A DNA stretch of 62,501 nt from Fidelibacterota bacterium (GTDB lineage: Bacteria; Fidelibacterota; Marinisomatia; Marinisomatales; UBA1611): the NCBI GenBank assembly GCA_016784605.1, contig JADHUI010000014.1, positions 1-62,501 of the forward strand, written 5' to 3'. Shown here piece by piece: positions 45,880-53,938 of the stretch; the first letter of the stretch is position 1, and each line of letters begins with the position of its first letter. The notes beneath the pieces were generated by a model. It was not told the origin of the DNA, did not search any database, and saw only the letters and a program-made list of their open reading frames with translations. A program made the translations under genes and the position numbers.

Positions 45880-46643
45880 AAGAAAACACAATGAAAACAA
45901 AATTAGCCAATGGCAAAGCTGTCTTTGGCTGTATTGCGCCAAATTCGGATTCCATTCTCATTGAGACGATGGGACTCATTGGATTTGATTATCACATTTT
46001 AGATTGTGAACATGGACCCGCAGGCGTTGTGGAAGTGGAAAATTTCGCTCGTGCGTGTGAACTCCGCGGTATGACACCGTTAGCTCGCGTTCGAGAATTA
46101 AATCGCCATCTCATTTTACAATTTATGGATGCAGGTATCATGGGACTTATTGTTCCCGGAATGCAAAATGCGGACATGGTTCGAGAAATGGTAGATGCCG
46201 TTAAATATCCACCCATTGGAAATCGTGGGCTTGGTCCTATTCGCGCGGCTGATTATATGTTGGGAGAAATGAACCAAAAAGAATATGTGAATTTCGCCAA
46301 CGAACAAACCATGGTTCTGCCCTTATTTGAAGATATTTCTGCATTAGAAAATTTAGACGAAATGGTAAAAGTTCCCGGCATTGACGGATTTATTATCGGT
46401 CCACGAGATTTAGCCATGTCCATGGGATATATTGACGGTCCCGCCGGACATGACGATGTAAAAGAAACGGTGGATATAGTCATCAAAACGGTTACGGAAG
46501 CCGGACTTGTGGTAGGCACAGTTGCTCCCAATGGTGCAGCAGCAAAAGCGTTAATCGATCGTGGTGTCCAAATTTGTTTGGGCGGCGTAAATGGTTTGCT
46601 TGTATCTGCGGGACGAGCATATTTAAATGATGCAAAAAATTAA
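45876..46643 (+). CDS. HpcH/HpaI-family class II aldolase
   Basis: A 255-residue protein close to the family's usual length. FDYHILDCEHGPAGVVEVEN carries the catalytic His46 and neighbouring metal/base residues. The Arg in TPLARVRELN, a metal-site Glu in FEDISALENL and Asp in FIIGPRDLAMSMGY, and the end LVVGTVAPNG...GVNGLL complete it. These enzymes cleave 4-hydroxy-2-oxo acids to pyruvate and an aldehyde. The start overlaps the small-subunit stop, so it is translationally coupled. It fits production of an aldehyde for the aldehyde dehydrogenase downstream. Substrate is not known. Confidence 0.87.
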   Translation: MKENTMKTKLANGKAVFGCIAPNSDSILIETMGLIGFDYHILDCEHGPAGVVEVENFARACELRGMTPLARVRELNRHLILQFMDAGIMGLIVPGMQNADMVREMVDAVKYPPIGNRGLGPIRAADYMLGEMNQKEYVNFANEQTMVLPLFEDISALENLDEMVKVPGIDGFIIGPRDLAMSMGYIDGPAGHDDVKETVDIVIKTVTEAGLVVGTVAPNGAAAKALIDRGVQICLGGVNGLLVSAGRAYLNDAKN

Positions 46644-46657
46644 TTAAGGAGAATCAG

Positions 46658-46969
46658 ATGTCAACACTCATAGTATTATTCAATTTGAAAGATGGTCAAT
46701 CGGTAGAAGATTATGAAACATTCGCCAAAGATGTGGATGTTCCTGGTGTAAAATCTTTGAATTCCATTGATGATTTCAAAATCTATAAATCCCAAGCACT
46801 TTTATTTTCAGATGATGCACCACCGTATCAATATTTTGAAGTCATAGATGTAAATGATATGGATGCATTTGGCGTAGATGTTCAGGATGAAAAAGTGCAG
46901 GAAATTGCAGGAAAATTCCAAGGTATGGTAGATAATCCCCTATTTATTTTGACGGAGAAAATAGCTTAA
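46658..46969 (+). CDS. HapK/REDY-like small protein (alpha-beta barrel fold)
   Basis: A 103-residue protein with MSTLIVLFNLKDGQSVEDYE and FAKDVDVPGVKSLNSIDDFK, then YQYFEVIDVNDMDAFGVDV. The spacing suggests a dimeric alpha-beta barrel fold, and VEDYETFA is similar to the REDY motif of HapK-like proteins. Such folds act as small monooxygenases or cyclases; the assignment is tentative. A good Shine-Dalgarno (AAGGAG) lies eight bases before the start, and it follows the aldolase gene by 14 bases. Confidence 0.6.
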   Translation: MSTLIVLFNLKDGQSVEDYETFAKDVDVPGVKSLNSIDDFKIYKSQALLFSDDAPPYQYFEVIDVNDMDAFGVDVQDEKVQEIAGKFQGMVDNPLFILTEKIA

Positions 46970-47058
46970 TGGTGTTTTCCTTATTAGTCCACAACCGGGA
47001 AACTCCAAAATGATTTCAATGATTTTTGAAAAAGGAGTTAGTCAGAGAACCCTTTCAA

Positions 47059-47325
47059 TTTCCCCTGTCATAGGGGAAACACAAAGGGGTCAAAAACAAT
47101 GGTTAAATCCTATAGAAAATGTTTAGAATACAGGTAAATGATGATTCCCCAATTTAATAAATCCCCATTATCCCCCTATTACAGGGGGATTTGTGTGGTT
47201 CCCAAAATGGGAATTGAGTTTAAATCTTTTTATTTTCTCCCCTGTAATAGGGTGCTTGCATCCCGAGTTTTTTTCGGGGAAGAACCAAAGTTGGAGCAAA
47301 GTGGAAATCCCGAACTTGATTCGGG
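47059..47325 (+). repeat. Composite palindromic repeat array (A, B, nested-A) plus lone 17-nt palindrome
   Basis: This fills most of the 418-base gap before the SDR gene. A plain unit A is at 47059-47106, a unit B at 47151-47192 and a unit A with the 27-nt insert at 47236-47290. A separate CCCGAACTTGATTCGGG palindrome is at 47309-47325, apparently a free copy of the insert core. Spacing between units matches the arrays elsewhere. The rest of the gap is AT-rich with no gene that I can support. Confidence 0.9.
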
Positions 47326-47387
47326 GTTGGGGCTTAAATAATGGACTTTACATTTTTTACTTTCAATTGGATCGAAGGGGAAGAATC

Positions 47388-48221
47388 ATGAAAACATTAG
47401 CAGGTAAAATAGCCGTCATTACCGGTTCCGGTCGAGATACGGGAATCGGAAAAGGAATCGCCATGGCATTCGCAGATGCGGGATGCAATGTAGTCATCAG
47501 CGATATTGGCGTAGCAAAAGATCATCGATTTGATGAAAGCCACATCGGCACCACAGACGAAATGAATGCCATTGTTCAAGAAGCGAAAGACAAAGGCGTG
47601 GATGCCATTGCAATTGCGTGCGACGTGCGAAGAGAATCTGAAGTGAAAAATTTAATTTCGTCCACAGTCGAACATTTTGGTGCTATTGATATTATGGTAA
47701 ATAATGCAGGTATTGGCTATCTCATGGAACCTTTGGTTGAATTCAAAGAAGAAAGCTGGGATGCTGTTTTGGAAGTAAATCTTAAAGGTGCTTTTCTTTG
47801 CACAAAACATTCAGCTATAAATATGATTGCCAAAGGAAATGGCGGGCGTATTATTAATATAGCTTCTCAAGCAGCTAAATCCGGATTCCCTTTTGCGGCG
47901 GCTTATACTGCATCCAAACATGGCATGATTGGCCTTACTCGTTCCAATGCAGTTGAACTTGGCGAACATAAAATTACGGTGAATGCTGTTTGCCCAAATC
48001 ATATTACCACCGGGCTCGGCCAGTGGCAAAACGAATTTTTCAGCGAAAAAATGGGCATGAATTACGATGATTATATTCAAGGCATTCGCGACAGAGTTCC
48101 ACTGGGTCGTGTTGGATTAGTGGATGATATTGCAAAAGCATGCATTTTTCTTGCATCGGATCAAGCAGATTACATTACCGGCGAAGCGCTGAATGTCAGC
48201 GGTGGCGAAGAGATGCACTAA
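47388..48221 (+). CDS. Short-chain dehydrogenase/reductase (SDR)
   Basis: I start at the ATG at 47388, after GAAGGGGAAGAATC, giving 277 residues; a longer frame upstream is only repeat sequence. The NAD(P)-binding motif is TGSGRDTGIGKGIA, followed by VNNAGIGYLMEPLVE. The catalytic Ser is in IINIASQAAKSG and the Tyr-Lys pair is in AAYTASKHGMIG. The C-terminal LASDQADYITGEALNVSGG is typical. It should oxidise a secondary alcohol or reduce a ketone with NAD(P). The basic length and motifs are of the classical SDR family. Its role in this pathway is not shown, but it is three bases from hyuA. Confidence 0.9.
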   Translation: MKTLAGKIAVITGSGRDTGIGKGIAMAFADAGCNVVISDIGVAKDHRFDESHIGTTDEMNAIVQEAKDKGVDAIAIACDVRRESEVKNLISSTVEHFGAIDIMVNNAGIGYLMEPLVEFKEESWDAVLEVNLKGAFLCTKHSAINMIAKGNGGRIINIASQAAKSGFPFAAAYTASKHGMIGLTRSNAVELGEHKITVNAVCPNHITTGLGQWQNEFFSEKMGMNYDDYIQGIRDRVPLGRVGLVDDIAKACIFLASDQADYITGEALNVSGGEEMH

Positions 48222-48224
48222 CAT

Positions 48225-50315
48225 ATGAGCTTTCAACTCGGTATAGATATTGGCGGAACTTTCACAGATGTGGTTCTGCTGGATGAATCAAATGACAAAC
48301 TTTATTTCGGAAAAACACTCACTACCTATGGTGACCCCACGGATGGAATTGTCAATGGTATTAAACAAGTTTTAACGGACAATCAGGTTTCGGGGAAGGA
48401 TGTTCGCCGAATATTGCATGGCACTACATTGGTAACTAATGCAATCATTGAACGAAAAGGCGCTAAAACAGGACTCATTACCACAGCTGGATTTGAAGAT
48501 GTTTTAGAAATCGGACGTGAACTTCGTTATGATATTTATGATTTAAACATCCAAATGCCTAAACCATTGGTTCCACGAAATTTACGTGTTGGTGTAACGG
48601 AGCGTGTGGACAAAAAGGGAGCCATCGTTACGGATATTGACAAAGATGAGCTCAAATCATCTGTGCAAAAACTCATCGATCAAGGCGTAGAAGCGATTGC
48701 GGTTTGTTACATGTTTGGGTTTATGAATCCTGACCATGAAAAATGGACAGCCGATTATATTCAAAAACATTTTCCTGATATTTATGTCAGTATTTCCAGT
48801 GAAATTATGCCGGAAATTCGAGAATACGAGCGGGCATCCGCCACAACCATGAATGCTTATGTTCAACCCCTAACACATACCTATTTATCTCGTTTGGAAT
48901 CTCGTTTGCAGGAAATGGACATTACCGGTGTCATCAATATTATGCTTTCCAGTGGAAGACTTACAACCATTGAAGGTGCGAAAAAATCACCCATTCATTT
49001 ATTGGAATCAGGCCCTGCCGGCGGAACCATGGCCGGTGTATTTGTGGGAAAGCAAACGAATCGTGATGATTTATTCGCCTTTGATATGGGCGGCACAACA
49101 GCAAAAGCATCTTTGATTCATAACAATGAACCGGACATTACCAATCAATTTGAAGCAGGACGTGTGCGGCGCTTCCGTAAAGGCAGTGGTTTGCCCGTTC
49201 GAATTCCTGTGATTGATATGATTGAAATTGGTGCCGGTGGCGGAAGTATTGCCAAAGTGAATCAATTAGGTTTACTAACCGTTGGACCAGAAAGTGCCGG
49301 TTCCGAACCGGGTCCAGCTTGTTATGATCGGGGTGGAGAATTCCCCACCGTAACTGATGCAGATTTGGTTTTGGGTTATTTAAATCAAGATTACTTTTTG
49401 GGCGGCACGATGAAACTCAATCGGCAAAAATCAGAAGAAGCCATTCGAATTCATTTGGCGGAACCATTGGGCTTGTCAATAGAAGATGCAGCATTAGGTG
49501 TCCATCGTGTGGTAAACGAAAATATGGCCAATGCAGCCCGTGTTCACATTTTAGAAAAAGGACAGGACCCAAGACATTATACCATGATGGCTTTTGGTGG
49601 CGCCGGCCCCGTTCATGCATTTCATGTGGCGCAGCGACTCAATTTAAAACAACTGATGGCGCCAGTGGGTGCTGGAGTAGCTTCGGCGATTGGCTTTTTA
49701 GTCTCGCCTGTTGCGGTAGAATCGGTTCGAAGCCATGTGGATAAGTTATCAAGCATGGATTGGAATCAAGTAAACACATTTTTGAGCGAATTGGAATCAG
49801 ATGGGCGAAAATTTCTATCAAAATCTGGAATACAAGATGCGGATGTTACTGTAGTCCGTCAATCGGACATGCGATATTTTGGACAAGGATTTGAAATTAA
49901 AGTCTCCATTCCGAATGAAACATTATCCGAAACTACAATTACCGAAATTGAAGAAAATTTTTCAGAAGTATATAAAACGCTTTATTCCCGAACCATTGAT
50001 GATGTGCCGATTGAGAGTGTCACTTGGCGTGTATTAACGAAAGGGCCTTCACCGGAAATTCGATTGCAGCAAGTGTTTGATGCTGGGAATCATGATGCGC
50101 TTAAAGGGCATCGGAATGTAAGATTTGCCGAATTAGATCATGCTGTAGAATGTCCTGTTTATAGTCGATATGGATTAACAATTGGAGATAAAATGAATGG
50201 CCCTGCTATTATTGAAGAAAAAGAATCCACCTTTGTGATTGGTCCAAACAGTTCATTTTTTGTGGATGAACAAATGAACATTGTTGTTGATATGGACAAT
50301 GGTTTAATTCTATGA
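48225..50315 (+). CDS. hyuA: ATP-dependent hydantoinase/oxoprolinase A subunit (HyuA-like)
   Basis: A 696-residue protein. It begins LGIDIGGTFTDVVLLDESND, the actin-like ATP-binding start of the HyuA/oxoprolinase A family. LHGTTLVTNAIIERKGAKTG comes next, then a second phosphate-binding loop, FAFDMGGTTAKASLI. PGPACYDRGGEFPTVTDADL and RHYTMMAFGGAGPVHAFHVA are family signatures. With HyuB it opens N-methylhydantoin, hydantoin, oxoproline or similar lactam/imide rings using ATP, in the cytoplasm. It is followed by the B subunit after a 155-base gap that holds a repeat. Substrate is unknown. Confidence 0.92.
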   Translation: MSFQLGIDIGGTFTDVVLLDESNDKLYFGKTLTTYGDPTDGIVNGIKQVLTDNQVSGKDVRRILHGTTLVTNAIIERKGAKTGLITTAGFEDVLEIGRELRYDIYDLNIQMPKPLVPRNLRVGVTERVDKKGAIVTDIDKDELKSSVQKLIDQGVEAIAVCYMFGFMNPDHEKWTADYIQKHFPDIYVSISSEIMPEIREYERASATTMNAYVQPLTHTYLSRLESRLQEMDITGVINIMLSSGRLTTIEGAKKSPIHLLESGPAGGTMAGVFVGKQTNRDDLFAFDMGGTTAKASLIHNNEPDITNQFEAGRVRRFRKGSGLPVRIPVIDMIEIGAGGGSIAKVNQLGLLTVGPESAGSEPGPACYDRGGEFPTVTDADLVLGYLNQDYFLGGTMKLNRQKSEEAIRIHLAEPLGLSIEDAALGVHRVVNENMANAARVHILEKGQDPRHYTMMAFGGAGPVHAFHVAQRLNLKQLMAPVGAGVASAIGFLVSPVAVESVRSHVDKLSSMDWNQVNTFLSELESDGRKFLSKSGIQDADVTVVRQSDMRYFGQGFEIKVSIPNETLSETTITEIEENFSEVYKTLYSRTIDDVPIESVTWRVLTKGPSPEIRLQQVFDAGNHDALKGHRNVRFAELDHAVECPVYSRYGLTIGDKMNGPAIIEEKESTFVIGPNSSFFVDEQMNIVVDMDNGLIL

Positions 50316-50360
50316 TAAAAGCTATGAGTTTGGGGAATAAATGATGTATTTCCGATTTCT

Positions 50361-50423
50361 TAAACCCCCATTATCCCCACGAAGCAAGTTCGGGATTCCA
50401 AAACCCTATGACAGGGGGATTTG
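50361..50423 (+). repeat. Palindromic repeat unit B with 27-nt insert
   Basis: Unit B (AAACCCCCATTATCCCC then CTATGACAGGGGGA) is interrupted by the nested palindrome containing GAAGCAAGTTCGGGATTCC. It is inserted in the 155-base gap between the A- and B-subunit genes, which are usually adjacent. Confidence 0.88.
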
Positions 50424-50470
50424 TAAGGATAGTAAGATGAACCCAAATCGGGTCAAAAAAAGACGAGTGA

Positions 50471-52114
50471 ATGATGAATAAACAAAATTTTGACGGAGTC
50501 ACATTAAGTATTTTATGGTCACGATTGTTGGCCATTGTAGATGAAGCCGGCACTGCTCTCCAGCGTACATCCTTTTCAACGGTCACACGTGAATCCAACG
50601 ATTTTGCGGTCGTTCTTATGGATACGCAAGGTCGATCTATTGCTCAATCCACGATTTCTGTCCCATCCTTTTTGGGTGTAATCCCAATGATGACCAAATA
50701 TTTATTAAATGGGAATTTCCCATTGGATTCCTGGAAACCCGGCGATGTGGTAACGACGAATGATCCCCAACTTTGTGCCGGACATAAACCGGATGTGGGA
50801 GTTGTTTCACCTATTTTTCATCAGGAGAAAATAATAGGATTTATTGGAACCATTTCCCATGTTCCGGATATTGGGGGTGTCCTGTGGGGCGCCGGTGCTC
50901 GTGATGCTTACGAAGAAGGATTGCTCATTCCGCCTACAAAATTATATTCTGAAGGTGTGCAAAATGAAACACTTATTAGTCTAATTGAAAATAATGTCCG
51001 AGCGCCTATGCAAACGATTGGTGATATTCGCGCACAAATTGCAGCCAATGACCAAGGGAGAAAAGGACTGATTTCATTGATGGAAGAAGTGGGATTGGAC
51101 AATATCAAATCACTGGCAGACCAAATTATTGGTGCATCAGAAAAAGCCATGCGCGATGCCATTTCCGAAGCACCTGATGGAACATACCGATATACTTATG
51201 GTGCGGATGGGGACGGATTGGGAGAACCCATTACCATAGAATGTGCGGTCATTATTGACGGAGATGAAATTACAGTGGATTATGAAGGCACAAGCGGTGC
51301 CCATACTTTGGGCATCAATGCGGTATTGAATTATACTTACGCTTATACAGCTTATCCCATCAAGTGCACTTTTAGTCCGGAAGTACCAAATAACGATGGT
51401 GCCTTTATCCCCATTACGGTAAAAGCGCCCCGGGGTTCGTTATTAAATGCCACTGGATATGTTCCCGTCGGCGCACGAAATATGACCGGGAATATGCTTC
51501 ACGCTCCTGTGTTTGGCGCCTTGGTTCAGGCGGTTCCGGAACAAGTTCAATCAGATTGTGGTGCACCCTGTTGGTGTGTTGTTTTGAATGGGCGTGATCC
51601 TGAAAGAGATGATATGGAATTTGTAGAATATTTCTTTTTGAATGGTGGTTATGGCGCACGGCCTACTCGTGATGGCGAAGGAATTTTGAGCTTTCCTACA
51701 AATGTATCCAATGTGCCTATCGAAGTATTGGAAAGTTCTACACCCATTCGATATCATGAAAAATCGCTCATCCCAAATTCAGCTGGAATGGGAAAATATC
51801 GTGGCGGACTTGGACAAAAAATTATTTTCGAAGTCGTAAATGAAACAGGCGTTAATATGTCCGTTTTAACAGAAAAACTAAAATCTGTTTCAAAAGGTTT
51901 AAACGGTGGAAACGATTCAATCAATGGGAAAATATCCATTTCACCTGAACGATTTATTCCGCCTAAAGGCATTATTCGACTCAACAAAGGGGACATTGTC
52001 ACCATGGAAATGCCTGGTGGTGGTGGTTACGGAAATGAATCTGAACGAGATCCGGAATTAATCAAAACGGATAACGATTTGGGATATATTACAGAAAATT
52101 GGAATAATGGATAA
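50471..52114 (+). CDS. hyuB: ATP-dependent hydantoinase/oxoprolinase B subunit (HyuB-like)
   Basis: A 547-residue protein with the B-subunit signatures RLLAIVDEAGTALQRTSFST and RESNDFAVVLMDTQGR. VVTTNDPQLCAGHKPDVGVV, HVPDIGGVLWGAGARDAYEE, DGLGEPITIECAVI and TMEMPGGGGYGNESERDPE follow. It partners the A subunit upstream. The family's usual length (about 550-600) is met. The C-terminal DPELIKTDNDLG region is typical. It is part of the same catabolic operon, upstream of an NTF2-like gene across a repeat-filled gap. Confidence 0.92.
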   Translation: MMNKQNFDGVTLSILWSRLLAIVDEAGTALQRTSFSTVTRESNDFAVVLMDTQGRSIAQSTISVPSFLGVIPMMTKYLLNGNFPLDSWKPGDVVTTNDPQLCAGHKPDVGVVSPIFHQEKIIGFIGTISHVPDIGGVLWGAGARDAYEEGLLIPPTKLYSEGVQNETLISLIENNVRAPMQTIGDIRAQIAANDQGRKGLISLMEEVGLDNIKSLADQIIGASEKAMRDAISEAPDGTYRYTYGADGDGLGEPITIECAVIIDGDEITVDYEGTSGAHTLGINAVLNYTYAYTAYPIKCTFSPEVPNNDGAFIPITVKAPRGSLLNATGYVPVGARNMTGNMLHAPVFGALVQAVPEQVQSDCGAPCWCVVLNGRDPERDDMEFVEYFFLNGGYGARPTRDGEGILSFPTNVSNVPIEVLESSTPIRYHEKSLIPNSAGMGKYRGGLGQKIIFEVVNETGVNMSVLTEKLKSVSKGLNGGNDSINGKISISPERFIPPKGIIRLNKGDIVTMEMPGGGGYGNESERDPELIKTDNDLGYITENWNNG

Positions 52115-52167
52115 TTGGATTTATGGAATAATGAAGCATCAAGTAATTAAAGGGTTCTATCATATCT

Positions 52168-52450
52168 TTTTCCCCTGTGCTTTCGCTAATAGGGTGCTTG
52201 CATCCCGCACTTGTTTCGGGGGAAACACAAAGGGGTCAAAAATAATAGTAGAATTCTGTGGCGAATGTAAAGAGTTGGAGTATTAACTGATGATTTCCCG
52301 ATTTCTTAAACCCCCATTATCCCCCCGAAGCAAGTTCGGGATTCCAAAACCCTATGACAGGGGGACTACAAGGATTTGTAGAAATGAAGTTGGGTTGGAA
52401 ATCCATTCGATTTCCCCTGTAACAGGGGAAACACAAAGGGGTCAAAAATA
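52168..52450 (+). repeat. Composite palindromic repeat array (nested-A, nested-B, A)
   Basis: This occupies the 338-base gap before the NTF2-like gene. It aligns end to end with the array at 45037-45279, including the linker text AGAGTTGGAG...TTAACT. Unit A here carries the 27-nt insert and also an extra GCTTTCGCT near the loop. Unit B carries the 27-nt insert too. The plain A unit is at 52411-52450, and the next gene begins three bases later. I see no gene in this gap. Confidence 0.9.
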
Positions 52451-52452
52451 AA

Positions 52453-52908
52453 ATGGCAAATTCTTCTGATCAAACTTTCTTGCAGGATTTCTGTGATAAG
52501 CAATTTTCTGCTGTTATTGAAGCTCGAGTTAAAGATATTATTAGCCATTATAACGAATCACCAGATACATATGTATTTGTAGAAGGCCCACGCTGGTCCA
52601 CTTTAGGATTCGAGAAAATATCTACCGGTTGGAATGGATATGTAGATTCTCCTATCAAAGTAAAAGATATTCGATTTGTAGAAGGTCCCCATGGACGTGT
52701 TTCCGGAGATATGGCTTGGATCGGCCACATTATTGAAATGACGGTAACTGTCAATGGCGAAGAAAAAGAGATACGATTTCGTGGCACATTTATCATTGGA
52801 AAAAATGAAAATGACGAATGGAAAATCGAACATGAACATTTTTCACAACCTGCACCGGATCCCTATGGCACAGGTGACTGGTTACCAAAAGGAGAACAAA
52901 ATGGCTAA
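52453..52908 (+). CDS. NTF2/SnoaL-like domain protein
   Basis: A 151-residue protein with alternating strands VIEARVKDIISHYNESPDTY, WNGYVDSPIKVKDIRFVEGP, AWIGHIIEMTVTVNGEEKEI and WKIEHEHFSQPAPDP. The cone-like NTF2/SnoaL (DUF4440-type) fold is common in small hydrolases, isomerases and ligand-binding proteins. Start and ribosome region appear to be supplied by the end of the repeat just upstream. It overlaps the next gene by eight bases. No catalytic role can be assigned. Confidence 0.68.
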   Translation: MANSSDQTFLQDFCDKQFSAVIEARVKDIISHYNESPDTYVFVEGPRWSTLGFEKISTGWNGYVDSPIKVKDIRFVEGPHGRVSGDMAWIGHIIEMTVTVNGEEKEIRFRGTFIIGKNENDEWKIEHEHFSQPAPDPYGTGDWLPKGEQNG

Positions 52909-53938
52909 AACATTAGAAGCATTTCGCGCTTTACCTTTGCAAGTGGTTTGCCAAGCAGTCAATAAAACGACGACACGAGAAGAAGCGGCTCAATTGATGT
53001 CTCATACCATTGAAAAAATTGGAAAACAGATTACATCCAGTAAACGATTCATTGGTGAAGATTGCAAATTGGTCGTGTTGCCAGAATATTTTTTAACATC
53101 ATTCCCAATGGGTGAATCCATATCCGATTGGGCTGAAAAAGCCGCCATTGATATGGATGGAAAAGAATATGAATCATTGGGAAAAATTGCCCAAAATAAC
53201 GATATTTATCTTTCAGGGAATGTGTATGAGCGAGACCCAAATTTCCCGGGAATCTATTTTCAAACATCTTTTATTATAAATCCATCCGGAGATGTGGCAC
53301 TTCGATATCGCCGGCTCAATTCCATGTTTGCAGTTACGCCCCACGATGTATGGGACACATATTTAGATGTGTATGGCGCAGATGCCATTTTTCCTGTCAT
53401 TGATACGGAGATTGGCAAACTCGCTTGTGTAGCATCAGAAGAAATTTTATATCCGGAAGTGGCCCGGTGTCATGCTTTGAAGGGAGCAGAAATTTTTTGC
53501 CATTCATCATCGGAAGTTTACGGTCCCGTTGCCACACCAAAACGAATCGCGAAACAAGCTCGAGCCTTTGAAAATATGGCTTATGTGGTTTCCGCAAATT
53601 CTGCCGGGATTTATGGCATAGATATTCCTGCATCGTCCACTGATGGGGGTTCTATGATTGTGAATTACGAAGGACTTATTTTAAATGAAACGGGTCCCGG
53701 TGAAAGTATGGCAGCCTTTTCAACCATCGATATTGCGGCAGTTCGCCGTGCACGAAAACGCGTTGGGATGGGCAATATGTTAGCCCGTCAGCGATTGGAA
53801 CTTTATGCAGATTCTTATGCTTCATCCAGTTTTTATCCAGTGAATTCTCTGTTAGAAAAAGAAGCAGAACGTTCCCACTTTAAACAAATGCAGGAAGACA
53901 CTATCGAACGGCTCACAAAAGCAGGCATTTTGTCTTAA
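52901..53938 (+). CDS. Nitrilase-superfamily protein without the canonical Lys and Cys
   Basis: I chose the ATG at 52901, eleven bases after AAAGGAG, giving 345 residues and an eight-base overlap with the upstream gene. The carbon-nitrogen hydrolase fold is clear: LVVLPEYFLTSFPMG supplies Glu62, and ALRYRRLN and ACVASEEILYPEVA cover the other two catalytic positions. At those positions the family normally has Lys and Cys; here I read Arg138 and Ser179, with a nearby Cys176. It may be inactive, use another residue, or belong to an unusual subfamily. It shares its stop with the aldehyde dehydrogenase start (TAATG). Confidence 0.82.
   Translation: MAKTLEAFRALPLQVVCQAVNKTTTREEAAQLMSHTIEKIGKQITSSKRFIGEDCKLVVLPEYFLTSFPMGESISDWAEKAAIDMDGKEYESLGKIAQNNDIYLSGNVYERDPNFPGIYFQTSFIINPSGDVALRYRRLNSMFAVTPHDVWDTYLDVYGADAIFPVIDTEIGKLACVASEEILYPEVARCHALKGAEIFCHSSSEVYGPVATPKRIAKQARAFENMAYVVSANSAGIYGIDIPASSTDGGSMIVNYEGLILNETGPGESMAAFSTIDIAAVRRARKRVGMGNMLARQRLELYADSYASSSFYPVNSLLEKEAERSHFKQMQEDTIERLTKAGILS

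Noticed and set aside
47138-47341. Short open frames made of repeat sequence (also 55357-55698 and 58877-59152)
   Set aside because: They translate the palindromic repeats, have no sensible protein pattern, and similar frames recur in other repeat copies.
47193-47387. N-terminal extension of the SDR gene
   Set aside because: The extension reads through a repeat unit, and the SDR fold begins right at the ATG at 47388.
45037-52450. Regularly spaced palindromic repeats that could be mistaken for CRISPR
   Set aside because: Units alternate in orientation, the linkers are related to each other rather than unique, spacing is 43 and 57 bases, and no cas genes are seen.
52754-52900. N-terminal extension of the nitrilase-like gene
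   Set aside because: It overlaps the NTF2-like gene in another frame, and a good ribosome site precedes the ATG at 52901.
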